57,647 nt of DNA from Alphaproteobacteria bacterium (GTDB lineage: Bacteria > Pseudomonadota > Alphaproteobacteria > Caulobacterales > Caulobacteraceae), in NCBI GenBank assembly GCA_018826515.1, contig JAHKAM010000056.1, positions 1 to 57,647 of the forward strand, given 5' to 3'. The position numbers were made by a program, and so were the translations under genes. The notes under the pieces are model-generated. The model was not told where the DNA came from, searched no databases, and worked only from the letters and a program-made list of their open reading frames with translations. Shown here one piece after another: positions 7,347 through 16,359 of the stretch (position 1 is the first letter of the stretch; every line of letters begins with the position of its first letter).

Positions 7347-9494
7347 ATGAGCAACTATCTGTGGCTGGTCATCGCCGCAGGCGCGCTGGGGGTCCTCTAC
7401 GGACTCGTCCAGACCGCCGCGTTGATGAAGGCCAGTACCGGCAACGACAAGATGCGCGAGATCGCCGCGGCGATCCAGGAAGGGGCCTCGGCCTATCTCC
7501 GGCGGCAGTACACCACCATCGCCATGGTCGGGGTGGTGATCCTGGTTGCAGCCTATTTCCTGATCGGTGAATGGGCCGCCATCGGCTTTGTGATCGGCGC
7601 GGTCCTCTCGGGCCTGGCCGGTTTCGCCGGCATGCTGATCTCGGTCAGGGCCAACGTCCGCACGGCGCAGGCTGCGTCGGAGAGCCTCGGCAAGGGTCTG
7701 GACCTCGCCTTCCGCTCGGGCGCCATCACCGGCATGTTCGTGGCGGGCGGCGCGCTTCTGGGCGTCGCCGGCTACTATGCCGTCCTGACCGCCGGCATGG
7801 GCTTCGAGGCGACCAGCCGCGAGGTCATCGACGGTCTGGTGGCGCTGGGCTTCGGCGCCTCGCTGATTTCCATCTTCGCCCGTCTGGGCGGCGGCATCTT
7901 CACCAAGGGCGCCGACGTGGGCGGCGACATGGTGGGCAAGGTCGAGGCCGGCATCCCCGAGGATGACCCCCGCAACGCCGCGACCATCGCCGACAACGTC
8001 GGCGACAATGTCGGCGACTGCGCCGGCATGGCCGCCGACCTGTTCGAGACCTATGCGGTGACCACGGTCGCCACCATGGTGCTGGCGGCGATCTTCTTCC
8101 GCGACCAGCCCTATGTCGACATCATGATGCTGTTGCCGCTGGCCATCTGCGGCGTCTGCATCGTCACCTCGATCATCGGCTCCTTCTTCGTCCGTCTGGG
8201 CAAGAGCCAGAACATCATGGGGGCCCTGTACCAGGGGCTGATCGTGACCGGCATACTGTCGGCGGTCGCCGTCTATTTCGTCATCGATGGGCTGGTCACC
8301 GGCCCGATCGTCACCAACAGCGGGCTCACCATCGAACCGATGAGCCTGTTCTGGTCCGGCATGGTCGGCCTGCTGGTCACCGCCGCCATCGTGGTGATCA
8401 CCGAATACTACACCGGCTCGAACTTCCGCCCGGTGCGCTCGGTCGCCAACGCCTCGGTTTCGGGCCACGGCACCAACGTCATCCAGGGTCTGGCCGTCTC
8501 GCTGGAGTCGACCGCCCTGCCGGCGCTGACGATCATCGTCGGTATCGTCGCCTCGTATCAGCTGGCGGGCCTGTTCGGGATCGCCATCGCCACCACGACC
8601 ATGCTGGGCGTGGCGGGGATGATCGTGGCCCTGGACGCCTTTGGTCCGGTCACCGACAACGCCGGCGGCATCGCCGAGATGGCGGGTCTTCCTTCGGAAG
8701 TCCGTCACTCGACCGACGCCCTTGATGCGGTGGGCAACACCACCAAGGCCGTCACCAAGGGCTATGCCATCGGTTCGGCCGGCCTCGGCGCCCTGGTGCT
8801 GTTCGCGGCCTATACGTCCGACCTGGACTATTTCGCCGCCAATCCGGACCTCTATCCCTTCTTCGCCGGCATGGCCGAGATCGATTTCGGCCTGACCAAT
8901 CCGTATGTCGTCGTCGGCCTGCTGTTCGGAGGGCTGCTGCCCTTCCTGTTCGGCGGCATGTCGATGATGGCGGTGGGCCGCGCGGCCGAGTCGGTCGTGG
9001 CCGAGGTGCGTCGCCAGTTCCGCGAGAACCCGGGCATCATGACCTATGAGGTCAAGCCCGAGTACGGCCGGGCCGTCGACATCCTGACCAAGGCGGCGAT
9101 CAAGGAGATGATCGTGCCGTCGCTGCTGCCGGTGCTGTCACCGATCGTCCTGTTCGTCGCCGTGCTGTCGATCTCGGACAAGGCCACGGCCTTCGCCGCC
9201 CTCGGCGCCATGCTGATGGGCGTCATCGTCACCGGCCTGTTCGTGGCCATCTCGATGACCTCGGGCGGCGGCGCCTGGGACAACGCCAAGAAGGTCATTG
9301 AAGAAGGCTTCACCGACAAGAACGGCGTCGTCCACGGTAAGGGCTCCGAGGCGCACAAGGCCGCGGTGACCGGCGACACGGTCGGCGATCCCTACAAGGA
9401 CACCTCCGGTCCGGCGGTGAATCCGATGATCAAGATCACCAACATCGTGGCCCTGCTGCTGCTCGCAGTCCTGGCCAGCGGCAAGGTGTTCTGA
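7347..9494 (+). CDS. hppA: K(+)-insensitive pyrophosphate-energized proton pump
   Basis: A 715-aa integral membrane pyrophosphatase (about 16 membrane segments) that couples PPi hydrolysis to proton translocation. It has the cytoplasmic catalytic motifs [20 protein letters not shown] with the following [26 protein letters not shown] (PPi/Mg2+ site) and [20 protein letters not shown]. The motif [17 protein letters not shown] carries the lysine typical of the K+-independent class, where K+-dependent enzymes have alanine. The start ATG 7347 gives [19 protein letters not shown] as the first membrane helix. A strong terminator follows at 9551-9590. Confidence 0.96.
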   Translation: MSNYLWLVIAAGALGVLYGLVQTAALMKASTGNDKMREIAAAIQEGASAYLRRQYTTIAMVGVVILVAAYFLIGEWAAIGFVIGAVLSGLAGFAGMLISVRANVRTAQAASESLGKGLDLAFRSGAITGMFVAGGALLGVAGYYAVLTAGMGFEATSREVIDGLVALGFGASLISIFARLGGGIFTKGADVGGDMVGKVEAGIPEDDPRNAATIADNVGDNVGDCAGMAADLFETYAVTTVATMVLAAIFFRDQPYVDIMMLLPLAICGVCIVTSIIGSFFVRLGKSQNIMGALYQGLIVTGILSAVAVYFVIDGLVTGPIVTNSGLTIEPMSLFWSGMVGLLVTAAIVVITEYYTGSNFRPVRSVANASVSGHGTNVIQGLAVSLESTALPALTIIVGIVASYQLAGLFGIAIATTTMLGVAGMIVALDAFGPVTDNAGGIAEMAGLPSEVRHSTDALDAVGNTTKAVTKGYAIGSAGLGALVLFAAYTSDLDYFAANPDLYPFFAGMAEIDFGLTNPYVVVGLLFGGLLPFLFGGMSMMAVGRAAESVVAEVRRQFRENPGIMTYEVKPEYGRAVDILTKAAIKEMIVPSLLPVLSPIVLFVAVLSISDKATAFAALGAMLMGVIVTGLFVAISMTSGGGAWDNAKKVIEEGFTDKNGVVHGKGSEAHKAAVTGDTVGDPYKDTSGPAVNPMIKITNIVALLLLAVLASGKVF

Positions 9495-9550
9495 TCCGGC
9501 CAAGACAAGCCGCCGCGTCCTGATCGGGGCGCGGCGGCGGCCAAAGAAAG

Positions 9551-9590
9551 AGGCCCCGGAGAGCGATCTCCGGGGCCTTCTTCGTCTTGC
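9551..9590. terminator. Bidirectional-type intrinsic terminator between hppA and bamE
   Basis: A perfect 12-bp stem (9551-9562 and 9567-9578) closes a GCGA tetraloop and is followed by TTCTTCGTCTT. It sits between the convergent ends of hppA (+) and bamE (-). A second, shorter GC hairpin (CCGCCGCG/CGCGGCGG) lies just upstream near 9512-9539. Confidence 0.85.
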
Positions 9591-9603
9591 GATGGCGGAT
9601 TGG

Positions 9604-10080
9604 CTATTCGCGGCGCTGCTGGCCGGGAACGTCCTCATCCGTGCGGGGCAGCTGGCCACGGCCGACGTTGCCGAGCAGTTGCTCCAGAATGGTCAGCTGG
9701 CGGCCGCGCGTCGGGGTTTCACGGGCGTTCATGGCGACCCGCTGACCGTCCTCGAGGCCGAGCGTGCGGACCTCCGACACCAGGCCGGCGTCGTTGAAGG
9801 TGATTTCCGTCACCGACCGCTGCGTCACCTGGGCCCGGTTGTAGGTGTATTTCTCGGTCACCTGGCTGATGTAGTACCAGATGTTGTCGCGCTCGAAGGT
9901 CGAGGTGGTCGAGGGCGTGCCCAGCCGGGTCAGCACCGTCTGTTTGGTGTCGGTGCCGGCGACGATGTCGGTCGGCTTGGCGTCGATGGCCTGGAAGCCG
10001 TTCTGGCCCACCACAGGGGCGCAGGCGCTGGTCAGCGCGGCGGCTGAAATAGCGGCGATCAGGAGGTTCGTACGGAGCAT
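9604..10080 (-). CDS. bamE: Outer membrane assembly lipoprotein BamE/SmpA family
   Basis: A 158-aa lipoprotein. A signal peptide ends at a lipobox, SAAALTSAC, so the mature protein starts at that Cys and is likely anchored in the outer membrane as part of the BAM complex. The SmpA/OmlA core is visible as DIVAGTDTKQTVLTRLGTPS, followed by STFERDNIWYYISQ and VTEITFNDAGLVSEV. I chose ATG at 10080; a TTG at 10104 would add eight residues with no better ribosome site. It is convergent with hppA and divergent from the bc1 chaperone gene (83-bp gap). Confidence 0.88.
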   Translation of the reverse strand: MLRTNLLIAAISAAALTSACAPVVGQNGFQAIDAKPTDIVAGTDTKQTVLTRLGTPSTTSTFERDNIWYYISQVTEKYTYNRAQVTQRSVTEITFNDAGLVSEVRTLGLEDGQRVAMNARETPTRGRQLTILEQLLGNVGRGQLPRTDEDVPGQQRRE

Positions 10081-10163
10081 TTGCGGCGCCTGCGACTTCA
10101 ACAAGGTCTTTGACCTAACCGGAGCCGAGCCTTAGTTCAACGGCGCGGCGGAAAAGGGGCCGT

Positions 10164-10697
10164 ATGATCATGCTTCAGAATCTGTTCCGAACCCGTCCCC
10201 GCGAGCGCCTGGGCCAGCTTCTGTACGAGGCGGCGGTGCGTCAGGCGCGCGACCCGGCCTTCTACACCCGGTTCGGCGTGGCCGATCGCATCGATGCCCG
10301 GTTCGAGCTCTACACCCTGCATGTCCTGCTGTTGGTCATGCGGATGCGGGACGAGGGAGAGCGCGGCGCCGAGGCCGGTCAGGACCTTTTCAACACCTAT
10401 GTTTCGGCGCTGGACCACGCTCTGCGGGAACTGGGGGTCGGCGATGTCTCCGTCGGCAAGAAGATGCGCAAGCTGGGCGAGGCGATGTACGGGCGGATGA
10501 CCGCCTATGAGCCGCCTCTTCGCGAGGCCGACGAGGCGGGCCTGGCCGCCAGCCTGGCCCGCAACGTCTATGAAGACGAGGACGCGGCGATCGGCGCCGC
10601 CCTCGCCGCCTACGCCATCGCCAGCCGCGCCCGGCTGGCGGCGCAACCCTTCGACGCCGTGGCCGACGCCCCCGCATGGGCCGAGGTGCAGGCATGA
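10164..10697 (+). CDS. Ubiquinol-cytochrome c chaperone family protein
   Basis: A 177-aa protein of the Cbp3/UQCC1-like chaperone family that assists cytochrome bc1 assembly. The core YEAAVRQARDPAFYTRFGVA, then DRIDARFELYTLHVLLLVMR and QDLFNTYVSALDHALRELGV, with VGKKMRKLGEAMYGRM, is characteristic of the family. No signal peptide or transmembrane segment is evident. Start ATG 10164 (or the ATG two codons later). It overlaps the next gene by ATGA, the usual alphaproteobacterial pairing with a DUF177 protein. Confidence 0.9.
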   Translation: MIMLQNLFRTRPRERLGQLLYEAAVRQARDPAFYTRFGVADRIDARFELYTLHVLLLVMRMRDEGERGAEAGQDLFNTYVSALDHALRELGVGDVSVGKKMRKLGEAMYGRMTAYEPPLREADEAGLAASLARNVYEDEDAAIGAALAAYAIASRARLAAQPFDAVADAPAWAEVQA

Positions 10698-11206
10698 CCC
10701 TTCCCGATCTTCCCTGGAGCGAACCGGTCCGGCTGCATCAGGTCGGCGGCGGCGTGAAGCGGACGCTGGAGCCCGACGCGGCGGCCCGCGCGCGCATCGT
10801 CAAGGCGCTGGACCTGGCCTCGCTGGACGCCTTCACCGCCGAGATGGAGTTGAAGCCGACCGACGCCGGCTGGCGGCTGTCGGGGCGGGTGCGCGCCAGC
10901 CTGGCGCAGACCTGCGGCATCACCCTGGAGCCCCTGCCGCTCGAGATCGACGCGCCCTTTGCGCTCACCCTCGCCGAGGCGGTGGAGGAGGATTCCGACG
11001 AGATCGTCATCACCCTCGACGACGAATCGCCCGACCTGATCGAGAACGGCCAGATCGACCTGGGCCAGTATGCGGTCGAGCAACTGGCCCTGCGGCTGGA
11101 TCCCTTTCCCCGCAAGCCGGGCGCCGAGTTCGTCCAGCCGCCCGAACCCGCTGAAATCTCGCCGTTCGCGGTGCTGAAGCAACTTCGGCCCTCCGACGAA
11201 GGTTGA
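10694..11206 (+). CDS. DUF177/YceD family protein
   Basis: A 170-aa acidic protein of the DUF177 family, which in other bacteria is linked to 23S rRNA/ribosome biogenesis and often precedes rpmF-plsX. The Cys motif LAQTCGITLEPLPLEIDAPF and the acidic block LAEAVEEDSDEIVITLDDES are characteristic. It is translationally coupled (ATGA at 10694) to the bc1 chaperone and is followed by plsX. No rpmF gene is present between them here. Confidence 0.88.
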   Translation: MTLPDLPWSEPVRLHQVGGGVKRTLEPDAAARARIVKALDLASLDAFTAEMELKPTDAGWRLSGRVRASLAQTCGITLEPLPLEIDAPFALTLAEAVEEDSDEIVITLDDESPDLIENGQIDLGQYAVEQLALRLDPFPRKPGAEFVQPPEPAEISPFAVLKQLRPSDEG

Positions 11207-11299
11207 CGCAGGGGCGAGGCGGTTGCATCCCCCCGGTGCGACGCTATCGTCGCCAAACTGACAAGCGCCGGAGTGACGGCGCGACGGAGTCGAAACGGC

Positions 11300-12385
11300 T
11301 TGTCATCCCCGATCCTGATTTCGCTCGACGCCATGGGCGGGGACCACGGTCCGCCGGTCGTGGTGGCCGGCTTGAGCGACTACCGCAAACGCCACGGCGG
11401 CGAGGGCGTTCGCTTCGTCCTGCATGGCGACGAGACGGCGATCCGGGCCGAAATGGCGCGGCACGGCCTGACCGAAGACTTGTGCGTCGTGCGCCACACC
11501 GACAAGGTGGTGGCCATGGACGAAAAGCCCGCCACCGCGATGCGGCGTGGCAAGGGATCCAGCCTCTGGAACGCCATCGAGGCGGTCAAGTCGGGGGAGG
11601 CCGGGGCGGTCGTGTCGGCGGGAAATACCGGCGCCCTGATGGCCATTTCCAAACTGCTGTTGCGGATGTCCGCGCACGGGTTGGAGCGGCCGGCGATCGT
11701 GGCCAGCTGGCCGACGCACAGGGGCATCACCGCCGTACTCGACGTCGGCGCCAATATCGAGAGCGATGCGGAACAGCTGATCGAATTCGCCATCATGGGC
11801 GAGGCCTTCCATGCGGCGGTGCACGGCGGGGTCAAGCCGACCATCGGCATCCTCAACGTCGGCTCCGAAGACATGAAGGGCCACGAGGAGGTTCGCGAGG
11901 CCCATCGCATCCTGCGCGAGGGCGGCGCCCGGCTGAATCTCGATTACCGGGGTTTCGTCGAGGGCACCGACATCGCCAAGGGCACGGTCGATGTGGTGGT
12001 GACCGACGGCTTCACCGGCAATATCGCGCTGAAGACCGCCGAGGGCGTCGCGCGGTATATTTCGGAGCTGATGAAGGCCGCCCTGACCTCCAGCCCCATG
12101 GCCAAGGCCGGGGCGCTCCTGGCCCTGCCGGCCCTGAAGCGCATGCGCCAGAAGATTGACCCCAGCGCGATCAACGGCGGCCCGCTGCTGGGTCTCAACG
12201 GCATCGTGGTCAAGAGCCATGGCGGCGCCGACGCCAAGGGCTTCGGCAACGCCATCCGCGTCGCGGTCGAACTGGGCCGCAGCGACTATCTCAGCAAGGT
12301 CAGCGAGAGTTTCAACCGCCTGACCGTCGTGCTCGAACAGCCGCCCGCCGACCCGGCGGAGCCGGCCATGGAGACTCCCCAGTGA
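11300..12385 (+). CDS. plsX: Phosphate acyltransferase PlsX
   Basis: A 361-aa enzyme converting acyl-ACP to acyl-phosphate, the first step of phospholipid synthesis. Motifs include ILISLDAMGGDHGPPVVVAG at the N-terminus, SAGNTGALMAISKLLL, NVGSEDMKGHEEVREA and DVVVTDGFTGNIALKTAEG. I chose TTG at 11300, with GGAG about 10 nt upstream and a start just before the conserved strand; the in-frame GTG at 11273 would add nine residues of low-complexity Arg/Ser. It overlaps fabH by 4 bp. The C-terminus has a short Pro-rich tail. Confidence 0.93.
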   Translation: MSSPILISLDAMGGDHGPPVVVAGLSDYRKRHGGEGVRFVLHGDETAIRAEMARHGLTEDLCVVRHTDKVVAMDEKPATAMRRGKGSSLWNAIEAVKSGEAGAVVSAGNTGALMAISKLLLRMSAHGLERPAIVASWPTHRGITAVLDVGANIESDAEQLIEFAIMGEAFHAAVHGGVKPTIGILNVGSEDMKGHEEVREAHRILREGGARLNLDYRGFVEGTDIAKGTVDVVVTDGFTGNIALKTAEGVARYISELMKAALTSSPMAKAGALLALPALKRMRQKIDPSAINGGPLLGLNGIVVKSHGGADAKGFGNAIRVAVELGRSDYLSKVSESFNRLTVVLEQPPADPAEPAMETPQ

Positions 12386-13359
12386 GCGTTACCCGCAGCG
12401 CCGTGACCGGCGTCGGCTCCTATCTGCCGGAACAGGTCGTCACCAATGCAGACCTCGCCGAATTCGTAGACACCTCCGACGAATGGATCGTTGAGCGCAC
12501 CGGCATCCGCCAGCGCCACAAGGCCCGCGACGACCAGCCGACCAGCGACCTCGCCGTCGAGGCGGCGAAGAGCGCCCTGATCGACGCCGGACGAACCGCC
12601 GCCGAGGTCGATCTGATCATCGTCGCCACGACCACGCCCGACATGACCTTCCCCTCGGTCGCCTCGATCGTACAGCGCAAGCTGGGGACGCCGACCTGCA
12701 TCGCCTTCGACGTCCAGGCCGTGTGCTCGGGCTTCGTCTATGCGCTGAGCGTCGCCGACGGCTTCGTCGCACGGGGTCTGGCGAAATGCGCCCTGGTCAT
12801 CGGCGCCGAGGAGATGACCCGGCTGATGGACTGGACCGACCGGTCGACCTGTGTCCTGTTCGGCGACGGCGCCGGCGCGGTGGTCGTCGAGCCGCGCGAG
12901 GGGCAGGGGACCAAGGAAGATCAGGGGCTGCTGGGCTTTGCCCTGCGCTGCGACGGGACCAAGACCGACCTGCTGTACGTTGACGGCGGCCCGGCCTCGA
13001 CGGGGACCGTCGGACACCTGCGCATGGCCGGCAACCAGGTCTTCCGCCATGCGGTGGTCAATATCGCCGAGGCCATCACGGCCGCCTGCGTCGCCTCTAA
13101 TATTGAAGTCGCCGACGTGGACTGGTTCGTGCCGCATCAGGCGAACCAGCGGATCATCAAGGGGGTCGGCGACCGGCTGGGGCTGGACGAGGACAAGGTC
13201 ATCTCGACCGTGGCCATTCACGCCAACACCTCGGCGGCCTCGATTCCCCTGGCCCTCGACGCGGCGATTCGGGACGGGCGCATCAAGCGCGGCGATCTGG
13301 TTCTGCTGGAGGCCATGGGCGGCGGTCTGACCTGGGGCGCCTGCGCGTTTCGTCTGTAG
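12382..13359 (+). CDS. fabH: Beta-ketoacyl-ACP synthase III
   Basis: A 325-aa thiolase-fold enzyme that condenses acetyl-CoA with malonyl-ACP to start fatty acid synthesis. The catalytic triad is visible: Cys115 in DVQAVCSGFVYAL, His252 in VPHQANQRI and Asn282 in AIHANTSAASIPLAL. The N-terminal TSDEWIVERTGIRQRH and the GDGAGAVVVEP and MGGGLTWGA motifs are also family hallmarks. GTG start overlapping the plsX stop. It is followed by ihfA. Confidence 0.96.
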   Translation: MSVTRSAVTGVGSYLPEQVVTNADLAEFVDTSDEWIVERTGIRQRHKARDDQPTSDLAVEAAKSALIDAGRTAAEVDLIIVATTTPDMTFPSVASIVQRKLGTPTCIAFDVQAVCSGFVYALSVADGFVARGLAKCALVIGAEEMTRLMDWTDRSTCVLFGDGAGAVVVEPREGQGTKEDQGLLGFALRCDGTKTDLLYVDGGPASTGTVGHLRMAGNQVFRHAVVNIAEAITAACVASNIEVADVDWFVPHQANQRIIKGVGDRLGLDEDKVISTVAIHANTSAASIPLALDAAIRDGRIKRGDLVLLEAMGGGLTWGACAFRL

Positions 13360-13434
13360 GGCGATTTCCGGCTTTCCATTTGACGACGCTTGGCCTTTTA
13401 TGTCCGCCGACCGACCTTTGGAGGGGAGCGGACC

Positions 13435-13743
13435 TTGACTGAACACCAAACCCTGACGCGCGCGGACCTGTGTGAAGCGGTGCACGAGGAGGTGGGCCTG
13501 TCGCGACAGGAGTGCTCCGCCCTCGTCGAACGCACGCTCGAGCTGATCATCGAGTCGCTCGAGCGTGGGGAGACCGTGAAATTGTCAGGCTTCGGCGTGT
13601 TTCAGGTTCGCGAGAAGCGCGCCCGCATGGGCCGCAATCCGAAGACCGGGCAACCGGCCGCCATCCATCCCCGGCGGGTGATCAGCTTCCGCGCCTCCCA
13701 GATCATGAAGGGCCGGGTTCACGACGCCGTCGTGAGCGCCTGA
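13435..13743 (+). CDS. ihfA: Integration host factor subunit alpha
   Basis: A 102-aa histone-like DNA-bending protein. The sequence LTRADLCEAVHEEVGLSRQE, then LVERTLELIIESLERGETVK and LSGFGVFQVREKRARMGRNP, then KTGQPAAIHPRRVISFRASQ, is the IHF-alpha pattern, including the beta-arm Pro. I chose TTG at 13435 because a strong GGAGGGGAG site lies about 7 nt upstream and the length then matches IHF-alpha; the longer frame to 13390 adds an unconserved stretch. fabH-ihfA-MerR order is conserved in alphaproteobacteria. Confidence 0.93.
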   Translation: MTEHQTLTRADLCEAVHEEVGLSRQECSALVERTLELIIESLERGETVKLSGFGVFQVREKRARMGRNPKTGQPAAIHPRRVISFRASQIMKGRVHDAVVSA

Positions 13744-13748
13744 CGCCT

Positions 13749-14183
13749 GTGGCCAAGAGCCCGAACGCTTTCCGGACCATTTCAGAAGCGGCGACCGAGG
13801 TCGGCGCCCCGCAGCATGTCCTGCGCTTCTGGGAGACCAAATTCGTCTTTCTCACGCCGTTGAAGCGGGCCGGCGGCCGACGTTTCTACCGGCCCCAGGA
13901 TGTCGTCCTGCTCAGGGCGGTCAAGCGGCTGCTGCATGAGGAAGGCCTGACCATCAAGGGCGTCCAGCGCCTGCACAAGGAGCAGGGGCTGAAGCGGCTG
14001 GCCCATTACGGCGATCCCGACGGCGCCGTGACCTTCGAGCCCGAGGGCGCCGCCCCGGCGACCGTAGCCGCCCCCGCCGCCCCTGCGGCGCCGGGGCCGT
14101 CGTCGATCCGGTTGCGTCAGATGCTGGCCGAACTGGAAGGCGCGCGGGCCCGGCTGGAAGCAGTGCTGACGAGAAGCGCCTGA
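13749..14183 (+). CDS. MerR family transcriptional regulator
   Basis: A 144-aa regulator with an N-terminal winged-helix MerR domain: FRTISEAATEVGAPQHVLRF, then WETKF, AGGRRFYRPQDVVLLRAVKR and LLHEEGLTIKGVQ. There is no C-terminal cysteine metal site. Instead an Ala/Pro-rich linker leads to a short coiled helix (LRQMLAELEGARARLEAVL). This is the MerR-like gene commonly found right after ihfA and before tRNA-Pro in alphaproteobacteria, so it is probably core rather than part of the metal island. GTG start 5 bp after the ihfA stop. Confidence 0.9.
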   Translation: MAKSPNAFRTISEAATEVGAPQHVLRFWETKFVFLTPLKRAGGRRFYRPQDVVLLRAVKRLLHEEGLTIKGVQRLHKEQGLKRLAHYGDPDGAVTFEPEGAAPATVAAPAAPAAPGPSSIRLRQMLAELEGARARLEAVLTRSA

Positions 14184-14200
14184 CGGCGGCGTTTTTGGGT

Positions 14201-14228
14201 TTGCGACGCCGCTGAGGCCGTCTATAGG
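14201..14228 (+). promoter_or_regulatory. Putative sigma-70 promoter of tRNA-Pro
   Basis: TTGCGA (14201-14206) and TATAGG (14223-14228) are separated by 16 bp and end 10 bp before the tRNA 5' end. The spacing and position fit a housekeeping promoter for the tRNA. Confidence 0.55.
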
Positions 14229-14238
14229 GAGCGCCTCT

Positions 14239-14315
<77 letters not shown>

Positions 14316-14691
14316 TCTAACCTTTTGGTTTCATGGCGGATTTTAAGGGGTCGCTCTCGGGCGGCCCCTTAGCAATTGGCCATTGGGGCACATATGGGGA
14401 GCGGCCTCTATCCTTGGTGCTGGACGGGCGCGCGGGGGCGTCCGACAGCGCGTTCATGGCCTCGCACCGCTGTGCAGGCTCGATCAAAATGATTCGGACG
14501 GCGAACGTCGCGCGGGCGTCGGCGACCTCAAGGCCGGGCTCCAAGGCACGAAGCCGATGCCCAGACCACGACCGAGCTGGCGCACGAGGTCCTCGGCGAC
14601 GAAGGCATCGCTGCGATGGGGCCTCGACGGTGCTGGGCCGCATGGGCGACCCGTCGGAAACGGCGGCGGTGGCTGCGTTCCCGGCGTCCTC
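14316..14691. other. Non-coding or decayed DNA after tRNA-Pro
   Basis: No convincing gene in any frame. A 10-bp hairpin with one G-T pair (14345-14354 and 14361-14370) is present without a T-run on either strand. The rest reads as short overlapping ORFs with no recognisable motif and is probably degraded sequence left at the island edge. Confidence 0.5.
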
Positions 14692-14934
14692 GGACAGCAG
14701 CAGGCGCAGCCGGGCGCCGCCTTCCTCGTCCTGGCCGCCCTGTGCGTCCTCGGAACCCTGCTTGGCCTGGTTGTCTGGCCCGCCCACGATCCGGAGAATC
14801 TGGTCCATTCCCATGACGACCTGGACCCTGATGATCCGCACCCGGCGGACGGGGATCCGTGGCCCGAACGCGGCCATGCGCATCCCTTCGTGATTGACGA
14901 GCGGCATCGTCGTTGGCCGTCGAAACGGCGCTGA
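14692..14934 (+). pseudogene. 3' remnant of an MFS exporter gene
   Basis: In this frame the text GAAFLVLAALCVLGTLLGLV, followed by VWPAHDPE and ending GHAHPFVIDERHRRWPSKRR, closely matches the C-terminus of the intact MFS protein encoded at 24805-26133 (GAAFLVLAALCATGAVLGLL, AHAHPFVIDERHDRWP). Only about the last 75 residues are recognisable. Upstream sequence in the same frame is unrelated, and no start or transport core is present. DNA similarity by eye is roughly 70%, so it derives from a related gene rather than a recent duplicate. It keeps the in-frame stop at 14934. Confidence 0.72.
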
Positions 14935-15007
14935 GGATTTCAGCCTTCCCGCCAGTCCCCAAGGCGCCGATAACCTTTCCTTGGCCGGTCCGGGGTTATC
15001 AGGCGGC

Positions 15008-16174
15008 ATGGGCAAGGATATCGCCGCGTTGAACGACCGGTCGCCGCCGCGCATCGCCCGTGGCGGATGGCTGGATGCGCTGCGCTTCATCGTCGGGGCG
15101 TTGATCATCCTCTACCATTTCCGAGAGGCCTCGCCGGTTCCGCTGCCGCAGCTGCATCCGGTGTTCGACCGGGGCTATCTGCTCACCGACTTCTTCATCA
15201 TCGACTCCGGCTACGTCCTGGCCCGCATCTACGGCGACCGTCTCGCCGCCGGGCACGCCTCGCTGAGCGCCTATGCGCGCCAGAGGCTGCTGCGGGTCAT
15301 CCCGGCCCACCTCGTTGTCAGCCTGATCCTCGTGGCCATCGTCGGCGGCGCCGCCCTGGCGGGGGTCGCGCCCAGCAATCCGCGATGGTTCGACTGGTCG
15401 CAACTGCCGGCGCAGGTGCTGCTGATCCAGGCCTATGGCGTGCCGGGTGGGCAGGGGTGGAACGCCCCGACCTGGACGCTCTCGGCCCTTATCGGCTGCT
15501 ATCTCCTCCTGCCGTGGATCTGCCGCGCCCTATGGCGCTGGCCACCGGCCCTGGTGGTGATCGGCGCGGTGACCGTGGTCGTCGCGGCTGATCTCGCCGC
15601 CTCGCTGTGGCTCGGCGATCCGATCTATCGCCTGCCGATGCGGTTCGGCATCATCCGCGCCTTGCCGCTCTTCCTGCTCGGCGTTGCGGCGGCCTTCTAC
15701 GGCGCGCGCGTCTATGTCGCCCCGCGTCTCGCCGGGTCGATCGGCGTCGGCGCCGCCGCGGCGCTCGTCATCTTCCAGGCGTTCGGCGCCTTCAGCCTGC
15801 TGTCTCTTGGCCTGATGACGATGATCATCTGGGCCGCTGGCGCCGTCCCGGTGCTCAGGCCCTCCCGCCTGGTCGAACATCTCGCCCTGATGTCGTTCTC
15901 GATGTTCCTCACCAACGAGGTGAGCCGCATCGTCTGGTTCGGCCTGCTCGACGCCTTGGGGCAGGACGCCCTGCCGTCCGGCGCCCGCTGGGCGCTGTGG
16001 TCTGTCGGTTTCGTCGGCGCCTTCGTCGGCGCCGCCGTGTTCCGCTACGCGTTCGACCGCCCGGTCCAGACCTGGCTCAACCCCTCGCGTACCAATCGGG
16101 CCGCCGGAGATCATGCGGCGGTCGCCGCGCCCAGGGCGTCAGGCGCCGTTGTGTCGGCCGAACACGCGGGTTGA
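15008..16174 (+). CDS. Acyltransferase 3 family membrane protein
   Basis: A 388-aa multi-pass protein of the acyltransferase-3 (OafA/ExoZ-like) family, which transfers acyl groups to surface glycans. The start of the family fold is seen as GGWLDALRFIVGALIILYHF, with a conserved His in YHFRE, then DFFIIDSGYVLARIYGDRLA, YARQRLLRVIPAHL and the Trp motif APTWTLSALIGCYLLLPWI. About ten hydrophobic segments follow. I used ATG 15008 because the upstream extension from 14894 is not membrane-like and overlaps the MFS remnant. The cargo is unknown. A second member of the family lies at 32026-33171. Confidence 0.85.
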   Translation: MGKDIAALNDRSPPRIARGGWLDALRFIVGALIILYHFREASPVPLPQLHPVFDRGYLLTDFFIIDSGYVLARIYGDRLAAGHASLSAYARQRLLRVIPAHLVVSLILVAIVGGAALAGVAPSNPRWFDWSQLPAQVLLIQAYGVPGGQGWNAPTWTLSALIGCYLLLPWICRALWRWPPALVVIGAVTVVVAADLAASLWLGDPIYRLPMRFGIIRALPLFLLGVAAAFYGARVYVAPRLAGSIGVGAAAALVIFQAFGAFSLLSLGLMTMIIWAAGAVPVLRPSRLVEHLALMSFSMFLTNEVSRIVWFGLLDALGQDALPSGARWALWSVGFVGAFVGAAVFRYAFDRPVQTWLNPSRTNRAAGDHAAVAAPRASGAVVSAEHAG

Positions 16175-16253
16175 GCCGTCATTGAGGATCAGCACGGTCG
16201 TGTAGGGCTCGCGCCCGGCGGCCTCCATGCCCGGCGAACCCGCCGGCATGCCT
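16139..16253 (-). pseudogene. DUF411 C-terminal fragment fused to truncated ynfA
   Basis: This frame reads [20 protein letters not shown] followed by [17 protein letters not shown]. It aligns with the C-terminus of the intact DUF411 protein just upstream ([28 protein letters not shown]). Nothing of the N-terminal Cys-containing domain remains. It joins the ynfA fragment at about 16252, in a different frame, so no functional product is expected. It represents a third DUF411 copy in the window. Confidence 0.75.
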
Positions 16254-16359
16254 TTCCCAGACGCAGCCATGCCCAGAAAGCATAGCAGCCGGCGATCTCG
16301 GCGAGCGCCGCGCCGAAATAGATCGCCAGCGTCGTCGGCGAGATCGTGGAGGTCGTCAT
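16252..16359 (-). pseudogene. ynfA: Truncated YnfA-family (UPF0060) membrane protein gene
   Basis: Thirty-six codons encode [20 protein letters not shown] followed by [16 protein letters not shown]. The part [20 protein letters not shown] is the diagnostic first helix of the YnfA/UPF0060 family, small four-helix membrane proteins of about 108 aa. Homology stops abruptly at LGK, where the DUF411 tail begins one frame off. The ATG overlaps the stop of the upstream DUF411 gene (ATGA), so ynfA was probably cotranscribed with it before truncation. Three of the four expected helices are missing. Confidence 0.8.

Noticed and set aside
6729..8708. 659-codon minus-strand ORF antisense to hppA
   Set aside because: Low-complexity Asp/Gly/Arg text with no domain. 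hppA on the other strand is unmistakable, so this is a high-GC shadow.
14345..14370. Hairpin after tRNA-Pro as terminator
   Set aside because: Good stem but no T-run on either strand; left as part of the non-coding gap.
14540..14625. Aldo-keto reductase remnant on the minus strand (LGIGFVPWSP text)
   Set aside because: Only about ten residues resemble the family and the flanks do not align, so chance is likely.
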